Shown here piece by piece: positions 53,207 to 62,750 of a stretch of 64,000 nucleotides of DNA (the first letter of the stretch is position 1; each line of letters opens with the position of its first letter). Both the position numbers and the translations under genes were made by a program. Source of the DNA: Phosphoribacter sp037045055 (GTDB lineage: Bacteria > Actinomycetota > Actinomycetes > Actinomycetales > Dermatophilaceae); assembly GCA_037045055.1 (NCBI GenBank), contig JBAOHJ010000002.1:248001-312000 (forward strand), read 5' to 3'. Below the pieces are notes generated by a model that searched no databases, was not told the DNA's origin, and saw nothing but the letters and a program-made list of their open reading frames with translations.

Positions 53207-55036
53207 GTGTCGACCCCAGCCCCGCTGTTCGCCGCCCCGGACGTCCGTCGCGAGCAACGGCCCGACGGTGCCGTCCTGCTGACCTCCGCGGACCCGCTGG
53301 CGCCGCACCCGACCAGCGTCGTGCACTCGTTGCGGCAGTGGGCGCAGCGCGACCCCGAGCACGTCCTCATCGGCGAGCGGGACGGCACCGGCGGCTGGCG
53401 CACCGTCACGTATGCCGCGGCCGTCGCGGCGGCCAACTCCATCGGCCAGGGGTTGCTGGAGCGAGGCCTGGGCCCGGACCGCCCGCTGCTGGTGCTCTCG
53501 GGCAACTCGGTCGACCATGCCCTCGTGGCCTTCGGGGCGATGACCGCGGGCATCCCGGTGGCGCCGTCGAGCGTGGCCTACTCCCTGCTGTCCAAGGACC
53601 ACGCCCGGATCAAGGAGATCGTCGCCCTGCTCAACCCCGGTGCGGTGTTCGCCGAGGACAGCACCGAGTTCGCCGCGGCACTCGAGGCCATCCCCGGGCC
53701 GCTGGTCATCGCCAGCCGAGGGAGTCGTGAAGGGGCGCTGCCGCTGGCGGAGCTGCTGCAGACCGAGCCGGGTGAGGCCGTCGAGGCCGCCTTCGCCGCG
53801 GTCACCGGCGACACCGTCGCCAAGATCCTCTTCACCTCCGGGTCGACCGGCCTGCCCAAGGGCGTCATCAACACCCACCGGATGTGGGCCGCCGACCAGC
53901 AGGCCATGCGTCAGGTCTGGCCGTTGCTCACCCACCAGCAGCCGGTCATCGTCGACTGGCTGCCCTGGAGCCACACCTTCGGCGGCAACCACAACCTCGG
54001 GATGATGGTGACCAACGGCGGCTCGCTCTACGTCGACGCCGGCCGGCCCGCACCGGGGCTGTTCGCCACGACGGTGACGAACATCGCCGACATCAAGCCG
54101 ACGATCTACTTCAACGTCCCGGCCGGCTTCGCCCTGCTGGTGCCGGAGCTGGAGGCCAACCCCGAGTTCGCGCAGGCCTTCTTCTCGCGGCTGCGCCTGG
54201 TCTTCAACGCGGCGGCGGCGCTGCCGCTGACCCTGCGCGAGCGGCTCGTCGCGGTGGCCGAGAAGACCACCGGTGCCCCGGTGCCGGTCACCGGGTCGTG
54301 GGGGCTCACCGAGACCTCGCCGGCGCTGACCAACGCGCACTTCGCCTTCGACGACGCCCGCTGCATCGGCGTGCCCCTGCCCGGGATCGAGCTGCTGCTC
54401 ATCCCCGAGGACGGCGAGCGCTACGAGATCCGCGCCCGGGGGCCGGTGGTCACCCCGGGATACTACGGCCGGCCCGAGCTGGCCGCGGAGTCCTTCGACG
54501 ACGAGGGCTTCTACCGCACCGGCGACGCGGTGTCCTTCGCCGACCCGGACGACCCGAACCAGGGCCTGCTCTTCCAGGGCCGGATCGTCGAGGACTTCAA
54601 GCTCACCACCGCGACCTTCGTCCACGTCGGAGCGGTACGCACGAACCTGCTCTCGGCCCTGCCGGTGCTCGCCGACGCCGTGATCGCCGGCGAGGGCCGG
54701 GCGTTCGTCACGGCGCTGGCCTGGCTCAACCCCGCCGAGGCGGCCAAGCAACTGGGCCGGGCGGTGCAGGCCGCCGAGCACTTCATCCACGAGCCCGACC
54801 TCGCCAAGCACATCTCGGCCGCGTTGCGTGCCCTGCACACCGGCGCCGGGTCGTCGATGAGGGTCGAGCGGGTGCTGCTCATGGCCAACCCTGCGGACCT
54901 CGACGCCGGCGAGATCACCGACAAGGGCTACGTCAACCAGCGCAAGGTCCTGGGCAACCGCCGCTACCTCGTGGACATCCTCTACTCCGACCCCCTGCAC
55001 CACGCCGTCATCACCGCCGACGGGGGCAAGGGCTGA
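53207..55036 (+). CDS. feruloyl-CoA synthase-like ligase
   Basis: 609-residue adenylate-forming ligase of the FerA/feruloyl-CoA synthase family. KILFTSGSTGLPKGVINTHRM is the P-loop; WLPWSHTFGGNHNLGMMV, TIYFNVPAGFALL and GSWGLTETSPALT are typical of this branch, and GYYGRPELAAESFDDEGFYRTGD follows. The final Lys motif is less standard (VERVLLMANPADLDAGEITDKGYVNQRKVL), as in other FerA. It would activate ferulate, p-coumarate or a related aromatic acid. GTG at 53207 follows GAGAGG. Its stop overlaps the phosphopantetheinyl transferase frame by CTGA. Confidence 0.87.
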   Translation: MSTPAPLFAAPDVRREQRPDGAVLLTSADPLAPHPTSVVHSLRQWAQRDPEHVLIGERDGTGGWRTVTYAAAVAAANSIGQGLLERGLGPDRPLLVLSGNSVDHALVAFGAMTAGIPVAPSSVAYSLLSKDHARIKEIVALLNPGAVFAEDSTEFAAALEAIPGPLVIASRGSREGALPLAELLQTEPGEAVEAAFAAVTGDTVAKILFTSGSTGLPKGVINTHRMWAADQQAMRQVWPLLTHQQPVIVDWLPWSHTFGGNHNLGMMVTNGGSLYVDAGRPAPGLFATTVTNIADIKPTIYFNVPAGFALLVPELEANPEFAQAFFSRLRLVFNAAAALPLTLRERLVAVAEKTTGAPVPVTGSWGLTETSPALTNAHFAFDDARCIGVPLPGIELLLIPEDGERYEIRARGPVVTPGYYGRPELAAESFDDEGFYRTGDAVSFADPDDPNQGLLFQGRIVEDFKLTTATFVHVGAVRTNLLSALPVLADAVIAGEGRAFVTALAWLNPAEAAKQLGRAVQAAEHFIHEPDLAKHISAALRALHTGAGSSMRVERVLLMANPADLDAGEITDKGYVNQRKVLGNRRYLVDILYSDPLHHAVITADGGKG

Positions 55037-55701
55037 CCCCGTCCGGGCGTCTGACCGTCCGCGCCCTGCGGGCGACCGCGGGGAATCGCGCAGCCGCCGA
55101 GCGGGTCGTCGCTGACCTCGTGCACCGGCTGGCCCCGGGACAGCGGTATGCGGTGGAGCGTTCCTGCACCCGGTGCGGGTCGATCGGGCACGGCGCGATC
55201 CGGGTGACCGGGGCGAGGGTGTGGGCCAGCGTCAGTCGGGGCGACGGCTGGCTGGTCGCCGCCGGCTGCGACACCGGGCCGGTCGGGGTCGACGTCGAGC
55301 CCGCCGGCGGCGTCTGCGCCGCCGTCGTCTCGCAGGTGGCCCTGCATCCGCTGGAGTCGGTCGCCGACGACCTGCAGGCCACCCGGATCTGGGTGCGGAA
55401 AGAGGCCGTGCTCAAGGCCTTCGGGCTGGGCCTGACGGTCGATCCGCGACGGGTGCGCCTGGGCGGTCCCGACGAGCCACCCCGGGTGCTCGAGACCGGA
55501 CTCGACAGCGGACCGGCCGCCGGGCCGGTGACCGGACGGGCCGCCGGGCCGGTGACCGGACGGGCCGGCTTCGGCGTGCCCCAGCGGCAGGTGCGACTGA
55601 TGGACCTCGCACTGCCCGAGGGGTTGTGCGGCGCGGTGGCCGTGCTAGCCGATCGGGCCGTCGAGCTCAGCCTGGTGACAGCGGCGGCAGCGGACGGCTG
55701 A
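55033..55701 (+). CDS. 4'-phosphopantetheinyl transferase
   Basis: About 222-residue Sfp-type transferase that loads 4'-phosphopantetheine onto carrier domains. GPVGVDVEPAGG holds the Mg-binding D-x-E and WVRKEAVLKAFGLGL the W-x-x-K-E-A catalytic motif. An in-frame duplication GPAAGPVTGRAAGPVTGRAG lies about residues 160-180. No ATG, GTG or TTG is available upstream of the conserved region except a GTG at 55120 that would cut it short. A CTG at 55033 overlaps the ferA stop in the same way as other coupled genes here, so a CTG start is likely. Its probable target is the carrier domain in the NRPS at 57075-60908. Confidence 0.8.
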   Translation: MTPSGRLTVRALRATAGNRAAAERVVADLVHRLAPGQRYAVERSCTRCGSIGHGAIRVTGARVWASVSRGDGWLVAAGCDTGPVGVDVEPAGGVCAAVVSQVALHPLESVADDLQATRIWVRKEAVLKAFGLGLTVDPRRVRLGGPDEPPRVLETGLDSGPAAGPVTGRAAGPVTGRAGFGVPQRQVRLMDLALPEGLCGAVAVLADRAVELSLVTAAAADG

Positions 55702-56995
55702 CCAACCACGCGTGCAGCAGCGGGCCGGTGGGCTCGGCGGCATACCCGTCGACGTGGGCGACGAAGTCGTCCGTCGTCACGCTCGCGTAGCGGTGCCGGC
55801 CCACCCAGTCGCGCAGCATCCGGAAGAACGCCCGGTCACCGAGGCGCAGGCGCAGCGCGTGCACGGCCAGGGCGCCGCGCTTGTAGACCCGGTCGTCGAA
55901 CATCAGCGCGGGCCCGGGGTCGGCGAGCACGAGGTCCTGGGGCAGGCGCTGCAGGCGCGCCCAGTGCTGCCCGGCCAGGACCGCGGTGCGCTCGCGCCCG
56001 CAGGCCTGAGCCCACAGCCACTCCGCGTAGCAGGCGAAGCCCTCGTGCAGCCAGATGTCGCGCCACGCTCGGGCGGTGACGGCGTTGCCGAACCACTGGT
56101 GCGCCAGCTCGTGGGCGACGAGCCGCTCCTGCTCCCACCCGGGCTCGAGGAAGTTCCGGCCGAAGGTGGCCATGCCCTGGGCCTCCAGGGGGATCTCCAG
56201 CGGCTCGGCCGTGACGACGACGTCGTAGCGGTCGAAGGGATACGGCCCGAACCGCTCGGCGAACGTCTCGAGCATTGCGGGCAGGCCCGCGAACGCTCGG
56301 CGTACCCGCGGGGCCTGCCCGGCCGGGTGGTGGACGCGGATCGGGACCGGGCCCGGGATCGTCGTGCCGGTGTAGCGGCCGATGTGCAGCGCCATGAGGT
56401 AGGCCGACGTCGGGCGGCGCTGGTCGAACGTCCACCGCCGGGTGCCGGCCTCGCGGCGTGGCTTGGCCGGGGTGCCGGTGGCCACGACGGTGTAGTCCGA
56501 CTCGGTGGCCACCTGAAGGCGGTAGGTCGACTTGTCCGAGACCCGGTCGTTGCACGGGAACCACGACGGCGAGCCGTCGGGCTGGCTGGCCACCAGCACC
56601 CCGTCATCCAGTTCCTCCCACCCGGCCGGCCCGTGCGGCCCGTCAACGCACCCGGGCCGGCCGGCATACGAGATCCGGACCGTGACCTGCCCGCCGGCGG
56701 GCAGCGGCGCGGGCAGCGCCACGACGAGCCTGGAGCCGGTATGCCGGTGGCGCACCACGGCGCCGTCGACGCGCACCTTGCGGACCGTCAACGCGTGCAG
56801 GTCCAGGGCCAACGTGTCGGTGGGCTCGATGCCCACGACAGTGAGCGTGGCCACGGCGCGCAGGGCGTTGGTGGCCAGCCGGTAGTCCAGGGCGAGGTCG
56901 TAGTGGCCGACGTGATAGCGCGGGTCGCCGTGACCGGGGACGTACGGGTCGGGGTCGCGCGGCAGGGCGCCGGCGCCCACGCGGCCCTTGCCCAT
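55667..56995 (-). CDS. M1 family metallopeptidase (aminopeptidase)
   Basis: 442-residue zinc aminopeptidase of family M1. HELAHQWFGN with HEGFACYAEWLW downstream gives the HExxH-x18-E zinc site; EAQGMATFGRN takes the place of the GAMEN exopeptidase motif. N-terminal beta-sandwich (about 1-200) and catalytic domain are complete, but the C-terminal helical domain of longer M1 enzymes is absent, as in the short actinobacterial group. No signal peptide. It overlaps the transferase gene by 35 bp on the other strand and follows the NRPS gene, 79 bp upstream, in the same direction. It could trim the NRPS product. Confidence 0.9.
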   Translation of the reverse strand: MGKGRVGAGALPRDPDPYVPGHGDPRYHVGHYDLALDYRLATNALRAVATLTVVGIEPTDTLALDLHALTVRKVRVDGAVVRHRHTGSRLVVALPAPLPAGGQVTVRISYAGRPGCVDGPHGPAGWEELDDGVLVASQPDGSPSWFPCNDRVSDKSTYRLQVATESDYTVVATGTPAKPRREAGTRRWTFDQRRPTSAYLMALHIGRYTGTTIPGPVPIRVHHPAGQAPRVRRAFAGLPAMLETFAERFGPYPFDRYDVVVTAEPLEIPLEAQGMATFGRNFLEPGWEQERLVAHELAHQWFGNAVTARAWRDIWLHEGFACYAEWLWAQACGRERTAVLAGQHWARLQRLPQDLVLADPGPALMFDDRVYKRGALAVHALRLRLGDRAFFRMLRDWVGRHRYASVTTDDFVAHVDGYAAEPTGPLLHAWLVSRPLPPLSPG

Positions 56996-57074
56996 CGGTG
57001 CCGACCCTTCGTCTCGAGGCGATCGGGCGGCGTCCGTGGAGCGCCGCCCAGGACAGGCTAGAACCTGCCCGGCG

Positions 57075-60000
57075 TCACCCGTCCCACGGGCCGATGGGGT
57101 TGCCGACCCAGCGGGTCTTGTCGGGCACGCTCTCGCCGCGCATGACCAGCGACGCCGGTCCGACCGTGGCGTGCGAGCCGACGACGGCGGCCGGCAGGAC
57201 CACGCCGTTCGGGCCCAGGGTGGCGCCTTCGCGCAGGGTCACCGTGTCCAGGGCGAGCACGCGGTCGTGGAACAGGTGGGTCTGCACCACGCACCCGGAG
57301 CCCACCGTGGCCCCGGCGCGCAGCTCGACCAGGTCGGGCTCGGGCAGCCAGTACGACTCGCACCACACGCCCGGACCGACCCGCGCCCCCATCGAGCGCA
57401 GCCACAGGTTGAGCATCGGCGTGCCCAGGGCCGGCCGGGCGAACCACGGCGCCGCCATGACCTCCAGGACGGTGTCGGCCAGCTCGTTGCGCCACACGAA
57501 GCCGCTCCACAACGGGTGCTCGCCCCGGCGGACCCGCCCGACGAGCAGCCACTTGGCGCCGGTCGCGGCGGCGGCCGCGAGCACGCCCTGGGCCAGCAGC
57601 ACCACCCCGCCGAGCAGCAGGGACAGCCACCAGCAGCCCCACCCGGCCAGGGCCAGCAGCGCCGCGACGACCGCGCCGGCCAGCGCCGCCGCCGCGAGGA
57701 CCGGCACGAGGCGGCATACCTCCACCAGAGCCCGGGCCACCCGCAGGCGCATCGGCGGGCGGTAGGTGCGCGAGGCGTCGGCGGCGGCGGCTGCCCGGCG
57801 TAGCCGGGTCGGCGGGCTGCCCAGCCACGAGGTGCCCCGTTTGGCCCGCCGCGGCGCCGCGGAGAGCACGGCGACCAGACCCTGGCGCGGGACCTTGCGC
57901 CCCGGCGCGGTCATCCCGGAGTTGCCGAGGAAGGCCTGCCGCCCCACCTTGACGTGATCGACGCGCAGCCAACCCCCGCCCAGCTCATACCCGCCGAGCA
58001 GGGTGTCGTCGGCGAGGAAGGACCCGCTGCCCACCGACGTCAACCGCGGCAGCAGCAGCACCGTCGAGGCCTCCACGTCCGGACCGATCCGGGCCCCGAG
58101 GGCGCGCAGCCACCCCGGCGTGAGCCAGCTGGAGTACAGCGGGAACAACCAGGTGCGGGCCTCGTCGAGCACCCGCAGGGTCGCCCACGCCGCCCAGGCC
58201 GGGGTGCTGTGCACGGGGTGGTGGCCGGGGCGCAGGGCCAGCCCGAGCAGCCGGACCACTACGAGGACCAGCAGGGCCAGGACGAGCCCGGCCACCACGA
58301 CGGCCGGGGGCAGCCAGGCGGCGAGGGTGGCGATGGCGGCCCCCGGCGTGGCCGCGCCGCGCACCGCCCAGGCCGGCGCGAGCAGCCCGGCAAGGAGCGC
58401 GACGAGCGGCAGGCTCGCCAGCAGTGCCGCGGTCGCGGCGTACCGAGCCGGGAAGGACGCGCGGTATGCCGGTCGCACCCCCTCCCAGGGTCCCCGCGCG
58501 GGCCCGACCGCCTCGGCGGGCGCCCCGGACCAGTACTCCCCCTCCGGCACCCGGCCCAGCACCCCGGACCCGGGGCCCACCTCGGCGTCCGCCCCGATGT
58601 CCGCCCCGGGGGACAGGGTGCTGCGGGCGCCGATCCGGGCCCTCGCCCCGATGTGGATCGGGGCGATCTTGAGCACGTCGCCGTCCAGCCAATGCCCGCG
58701 CAGGTCGACCTCCGGCTCGACCGAGGCGCCGTCGCCGATCCGCAGCAGGCCGGTCACCGGTGGGACGGTGTGCAGGTCGACCCGGTCGCCGATCCGCGCG
58801 CCGAGCAGTCGGGCGTACCACGGCATGAGCACCGCGCCGGACAGCCCGGTCGCGTTGCACTCCTCGGCGAACCGCTCCGCCAGCCAGACCCGCAGGTGGA
58901 TCCGGCCGCCGCGGGGGTGCTCCCCGGGCGACACCCCACGCAACAGCAACCGTGCCCCCGCGGCCGCGAGCAGCATCCGCCCCGGCGGGCAGACCAGCGC
59001 CAGCCAGCCCAGGGCCACCCACCACCAGGACACCGTCGGCAACCAGGGCAGCGCCAGCGCCGGTGCCGCGACGTTGGCGCCGGCCGCGGCCCAGGTGAGC
59101 CACCGCGCGCCGCCGACACTGCGCAGGGCCACGCCGAACACCAGCTGCCCCGCCTGGGTCTTGCGCGGCACCGGGTTGACCGCCCGGTTGAGCCGACCCG
59201 AGGGCGCCTGCATCCGGTCCAGGTGCTCGGCGAGCCCGGCGATGCTCGGGTGCTCGTAGACGTCCGCGACGGTGAGCTCGGGATACCCCGGCCGCAGCCG
59301 CGACACCACCTGGGCGGCGGTGAGACTGCCGCCGCCCAGGTCGAAGAAGTCGTCGCCGGGGGACTCGACCGGCGCGCCGAGGACGTCGAGCCAGATCCGG
59401 GCGATGGTGCTCTCGGTGGGGCCCAGGCCGGTCGGCTGGACGCTCGGCACGGCGGTCGGGACCGGCCACGGCAGGGCGTCGCGGTCGATCTTGCCGGAGG
59501 TCTTCGTCGGCAGGTCGGTGACCACGGCCAGCCGGGGGACCAGCGCAGCCGGCAGCCGGGCCCGCAGCAGGGCCTTGGCCGCCGCCGGCGCGAAACGCTC
59601 CGTCACCGCGACGTAGCCGACGAGCAGCGCGTTGCCGGAGCCGGTATGGCGCACCGCCGCGGCGGCCGCGCAGACCCCGGGCAGGTCCAGCAGCGCCGAG
59701 TCCAGCTCGCCCAGCTCGATCCGTCGCCCGCCGATCTTCACCTGGTCGTCGCCGCGGCCGACGAACACCAGCCCCTGCCCGTCGTAGCGCACCAGGTCGC
59801 CGCTGCGGTAGGCACGCCCCCACCCGAGGGTCGGCAGGGCGGCATACCGCTGCGCGTCGCGCTCGGGGTCCAGGTACCGGCCGAGACCCACCCCGCCGAT
59901 GACCAGCTCGCCGACCTGCCCGTCCGGGACCGGGGCCGCGTCGGCGTCGACGACGGCCAGCTCCCAGCCGGCCAGCGGCAGGCCGATCCTCACCGGGCCG

Positions 60001-60908
60001 GTGGCCTCGAGCCGGGCGCCGCACGAGACGACGGTGGCCTCGGTGGGGCCGTAGGTGTTCCACACCTCGCGGCCGGGGGAGACCAGCCGGGCGGCCAGCT
60101 CGGCGGGGCAGGCCTCGCCGCCGAGGATGAGCAGACGCACCCGGGTCAACGCCTCCAGCGGCCAGAGCGCCACGAGGGTGGGCACGGTCGACACCACGGT
60201 GAGATCGTTGGCGGTGAGCCAGGGGCCCAGCTCGACGCCGCTGCGCACGAGGGAGCGGGGCGCCGCCACGAGGCAGGCGCCGTGGCGCCAGGCCAGCCAG
60301 ATCTCCTCGCAGGAGGCGTCGAACGCCACCGAGAGCCCCGCCATGACCCGGTCGCCGGGGCCGAGCGGCCGCTGCCGCAGGTACATCTGCGCCTCGGCGT
60401 CGACGAACGCCGCGGCCGACCGGTGGGTCACCGCGACTCCCTTCGGGGTGCCCGTGGAGCCGGAGGTGAAGATGATCCAGGCATCGTCGTCGAGGTCCGG
60501 CGAGCGGGGCGCGACCGGGTCGGCCCCGGGCTCGCGCAGGGTGATCGACAGGTCCGTGCCGATCACCGCGTCGACCTGCGCCTCGGCGAACACCGTGCGG
60601 GCCCGCTCGTCGGGGTCGTCGGCGTCGACGGGGACGTATGCCGCGCCGGCCAGCAGGGCGCCGAGGATGGCGACGTACAGGTCGGTCGTGCCGGACCGGA
60701 CGCGGATGCCGACCCGGTCCCCCCGGCCGACCCCGAGCTCCCCGAGGGCGACCGAGAGGGCGTCGGCCAGCTCGGCCAGCTCGGCGTAGCTGAGCACGTG
60801 GGCGCCGCTGTCCAGGGCGGGACTGTCGGGGTGGGCCTCGACGGTGGCGTCGAACACGTCGACCAGGGTGCGCGGCGGTGCGGCCGGTGCTCCGCGCAGC
60901 AGCGTCAT
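57075..60908 (-). CDS. Pls/PosA family non-ribosomal peptide synthetase
   Basis: 1277-residue membrane NRPS of the poly(amino acid) synthetase type, like epsilon-poly-L-lysine synthetase. Adenylation domain, residues 1-480: IIFTSGSTGTPKGVAVTHRS, AFDASCEEIWLAWRHG, NTYGPTEATVVSCG, YRSGDLVRYDG, IGGRRIELGELD and LPTKTSGKIDRDALP. Carrier domain about 495-560 with FFDLGGGSLTAAQV (Ser about 528). There is no condensation or thioesterase domain. The rest has three pairs of membrane helices alternating with three hexapeptide-repeat-like segments (about 715-800, 950-1040, 1160-1277), matching the three C-terminal domains of Pls that link monomers by amide bonds. The amino acid used is unknown. ATG at 60908. 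Confidence 0.9.
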   Translation of the reverse strand: MTLLRGAPAAPPRTLVDVFDATVEAHPDSPALDSGAHVLSYAELAELADALSVALGELGVGRGDRVGIRVRSGTTDLYVAILGALLAGAAYVPVDADDPDERARTVFAEAQVDAVIGTDLSITLREPGADPVAPRSPDLDDDAWIIFTSGSTGTPKGVAVTHRSAAAFVDAEAQMYLRQRPLGPGDRVMAGLSVAFDASCEEIWLAWRHGACLVAAPRSLVRSGVELGPWLTANDLTVVSTVPTLVALWPLEALTRVRLLILGGEACPAELAARLVSPGREVWNTYGPTEATVVSCGARLEATGPVRIGLPLAGWELAVVDADAAPVPDGQVGELVIGGVGLGRYLDPERDAQRYAALPTLGWGRAYRSGDLVRYDGQGLVFVGRGDDQVKIGGRRIELGELDSALLDLPGVCAAAAAVRHTGSGNALLVGYVAVTERFAPAAAKALLRARLPAALVPRLAVVTDLPTKTSGKIDRDALPWPVPTAVPSVQPTGLGPTESTIARIWLDVLGAPVESPGDDFFDLGGGSLTAAQVVSRLRPGYPELTVADVYEHPSIAGLAEHLDRMQAPSGRLNRAVNPVPRKTQAGQLVFGVALRSVGGARWLTWAAAGANVAAPALALPWLPTVSWWWVALGWLALVCPPGRMLLAAAGARLLLRGVSPGEHPRGGRIHLRVWLAERFAEECNATGLSGAVLMPWYARLLGARIGDRVDLHTVPPVTGLLRIGDGASVEPEVDLRGHWLDGDVLKIAPIHIGARARIGARSTLSPGADIGADAEVGPGSGVLGRVPEGEYWSGAPAEAVGPARGPWEGVRPAYRASFPARYAATAALLASLPLVALLAGLLAPAWAVRGAATPGAAIATLAAWLPPAVVVAGLVLALLVLVVVRLLGLALRPGHHPVHSTPAWAAWATLRVLDEARTWLFPLYSSWLTPGWLRALGARIGPDVEASTVLLLPRLTSVGSGSFLADDTLLGGYELGGGWLRVDHVKVGRQAFLGNSGMTAPGRKVPRQGLVAVLSAAPRRAKRGTSWLGSPPTRLRRAAAAADASRTYRPPMRLRVARALVEVCRLVPVLAAAALAGAVVAALLALAGWGCWWLSLLLGGVVLLAQGVLAAAAATGAKWLLVGRVRRGEHPLWSGFVWRNELADTVLEVMAAPWFARPALGTPMLNLWLRSMGARVGPGVWCESYWLPEPDLVELRAGATVGSGCVVQTHLFHDRVLALDTVTLREGATLGPNGVVLPAAVVGSHATVGPASLVMRGESVPDKTRWVGNPIGPWDG

Positions 60909-60939
60909 GGTTCGACCCTAGGGCGCGGCCCGGCGGCGG

Positions 60940-61860
60940 CTACAGGTCGAACCACGCCAGGGCCGGCTCGAGGAGGCTGCCCAGCCACACCCGGCCCCGG
61001 TGCTCGCGGACCCCGGTGGCCAGGTGCCAGTCGCGGGCGTCGAGGGAGCGGTCGTGCATGCGCGTGCCGTCCGCTCTCAGGGCGAGCACGCGAGCGGTGC
61101 GTCTGGGCTTGGGCTGCACGAGCTCGGGGAGGCGCCAAGCGGCGCGCCGCAGCAGCGTCGGGGCCTGTCTGAGGGTCTCGACGACCGGGTCGGTCGGGGA
61201 GGAGATCGTCACCCAGATCAGCCCGTCGGTGCCCAGCGCGATGTTGTCGGGGTAGCCGGGCAGGTCCTCGGCGAGGTAGTCGACCTCGCCCGTCCGAGGC
61301 CCGGTGAGCCACCGGCGCACCACGGTGCGGGCCCCCGTCTCGGCCACGGCGACGAAGGACTCGTCCGGCGCCAGCGCGACCCCGTTGGCGAAGTCCAGGC
61401 CCTCGCACAGCACTTCGAGGCCACCGTCGGGGTGGCGCACGAGCAGTCGGCCGGTGCGCGTGGACTCCATGAGGTCGGCCTTCCACTGGCGCACGCCGAA
61501 GCGTAACGAGCTGTCCGAGAAGAAGATCCGGCCGTCGGCGGCAACCGCGGCGTTGTTGCAGAAGCGCATCGGGCGGCCTTCGACGCTGGTCACGAGGGTC
61601 TGCACCTGCCGGGTCGTCGGGTCCAGGGCCAGCAGGCCGCGGTCCGCGTCGCACACCAGCACGCGCCCGTCGCCGAGCAGCTCCAACCCCAGGGGCCGCC
61701 CGCCGGTGGTGGCCACCCGCTCGACGAGATCGCCGTCCTGGGTCAGACGCAACACCGAGCCGTCCTCGGTGCCCGTCCACACGTGCCCCTTGGCGTCGAC
61801 GAGCACGTCCTCGGCCCCGCGGCCGGGCACCGGCACGACGGTCAAGCGGTCGGTGGCCAT
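60940..61860 (-). CDS. SMP-30/strictosidine-synthase-like beta-propeller protein
   Basis: 306-residue six-bladed beta-propeller of the strictosidine-synthase/gluconolactonase-like group. GAEDVLVDAKGHVWTGTEDG, GGRPLGLELLGDGRVLVCDA, ADGRIFFSDSSLRFG, FANGVALAPDESFVAVAETG and LPGYPDNIALGTDGLIWV are the repeated blades with conserved N-x-x, D and E metal ligands. Bacterial members are usually lactonases or esterases; substrate unknown. ATG at 61860; 31 bp upstream of the NRPS start in the same direction, so co-transcription with the NRPS and peptidase is possible. Confidence 0.87.
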   Translation of the reverse strand: MATDRLTVVPVPGRGAEDVLVDAKGHVWTGTEDGSVLRLTQDGDLVERVATTGGRPLGLELLGDGRVLVCDADRGLLALDPTTRQVQTLVTSVEGRPMRFCNNAAVAADGRIFFSDSSLRFGVRQWKADLMESTRTGRLLVRHPDGGLEVLCEGLDFANGVALAPDESFVAVAETGARTVVRRWLTGPRTGEVDYLAEDLPGYPDNIALGTDGLIWVTISSPTDPVVETLRQAPTLLRRAAWRLPELVQPKPRRTARVLALRADGTRMHDRSLDARDWHLATGVREHRGRVWLGSLLEPALAWFDL

Positions 61861-61972
61861 GGGCGCAGCGTATGCCGTGTCGTCGACGTCGGGGGGTCGA
61901 CGTCGGGGCCCGCTGCGGCCACCCGGGCGCCGTCGCCGCGCGTCTCGAGCAGGCGTCGCCGATACTGGGCGC

Positions 61973-62668
61973 ATGGGACTGCTGCGCCGCCTGGCCCGTC
62001 CGCGAGCCGGCACCCGCCCCGCGCACCACGGCCCCGGGCACGCCGACGCCCAGGTGGGCCACCTGCACGGGGTCATCGAGCAGGCCCGGTTCTACGACCT
62101 GGTCACCAAGGCGGCGTTCCTCGGCCGGCGGGGCGCGGCATACCGGCGCTTGGCCGGGCTGGCCGCAGCCCGTCCCGGCGACCGGGTGCTCGACCTCGGG
62201 TGCGGCACCGGGGCGCTCACCGAGGCGATGACGCGTGCCGTCGGCCCGGGCGGCAGTGTCCTGGGCATCGACCCGTCGGAGCCGATGTGCCGGCACGCCG
62301 CCCGCGCGGTGCCGGGCGCGACGTTCCGGGTGATGGGAGCCGAGGCGCTGGACCTGCCCGACCGCAGCGTCGACGTCGTGGTGTCCGCGCTGGCCGTGCA
62401 CCACGTCGCCGACGCGGCCCGGTCGACGGCTTTCGCCGAGGCGGCCCGGGTGCTGCGCCCGGGCGGTCGGCTCATGGTCGCCGACTTCCGACCGCCGACG
62501 GGTCGGCTCGGGGCCCTGGTCGCGCTCGCCCTCGCCGGCCACGCGATGGGCCACGACCCCGGCGACGAGCTGGTAGGGCTGGCCCGTGGCGCCGGCCTGC
62601 AGGTCCTCGACGTCCACCGCGTGACGCCGTTCTCCGTCGTCGTCGCGCGGCGTCCGGCGCAGCCGTAG
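61973..62668 (+). CDS. class I SAM-dependent methyltransferase (UbiE/Methyltransf_11-like)
   Basis: 231-residue methyltransferase. VLDLGCGTGALTEAM (about residues 74-88) is motif I, VLGIDPSEPM the acidic strand, AEALDLPDRSVDVVVSALAVHHV motif II/III, and EAARVLRPGGRLMVADFRPP motif IV. This resembles ubiquinone/menaquinone-type and small-molecule methyltransferases. ATG at 61973. Divergent from the SMP-30-like gene and 82 bp from the FadD-like ligase downstream. Confidence 0.88.
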   Translation: MGLLRRLARPRAGTRPAHHGPGHADAQVGHLHGVIEQARFYDLVTKAAFLGRRGAAYRRLAGLAAARPGDRVLDLGCGTGALTEAMTRAVGPGGSVLGIDPSEPMCRHAARAVPGATFRVMGAEALDLPDRSVDVVVSALAVHHVADAARSTAFAEAARVLRPGGRLMVADFRPPTGRLGALVALALAGHAMGHDPGDELVGLARGAGLQVLDVHRVTPFSVVVARRPAQP

Positions 62669-62750
62669 CCGGCACGTCTCCATCCGACCTGCGGACGGGG
62701 GGTCCGCGCTCCTCCGGCGGGCGGCATACCCTCGGGCCCGAGGAGGTGCC

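Noticed and set aside
57954..61172. 1072-codon open frame on the + strand opposite the NRPS
   Set aside because: Its Gly/Arg/Pro/Gln-rich translation has no fold or motif and mirrors the Pls-like gene; long antisense frames are expected at this G+C.
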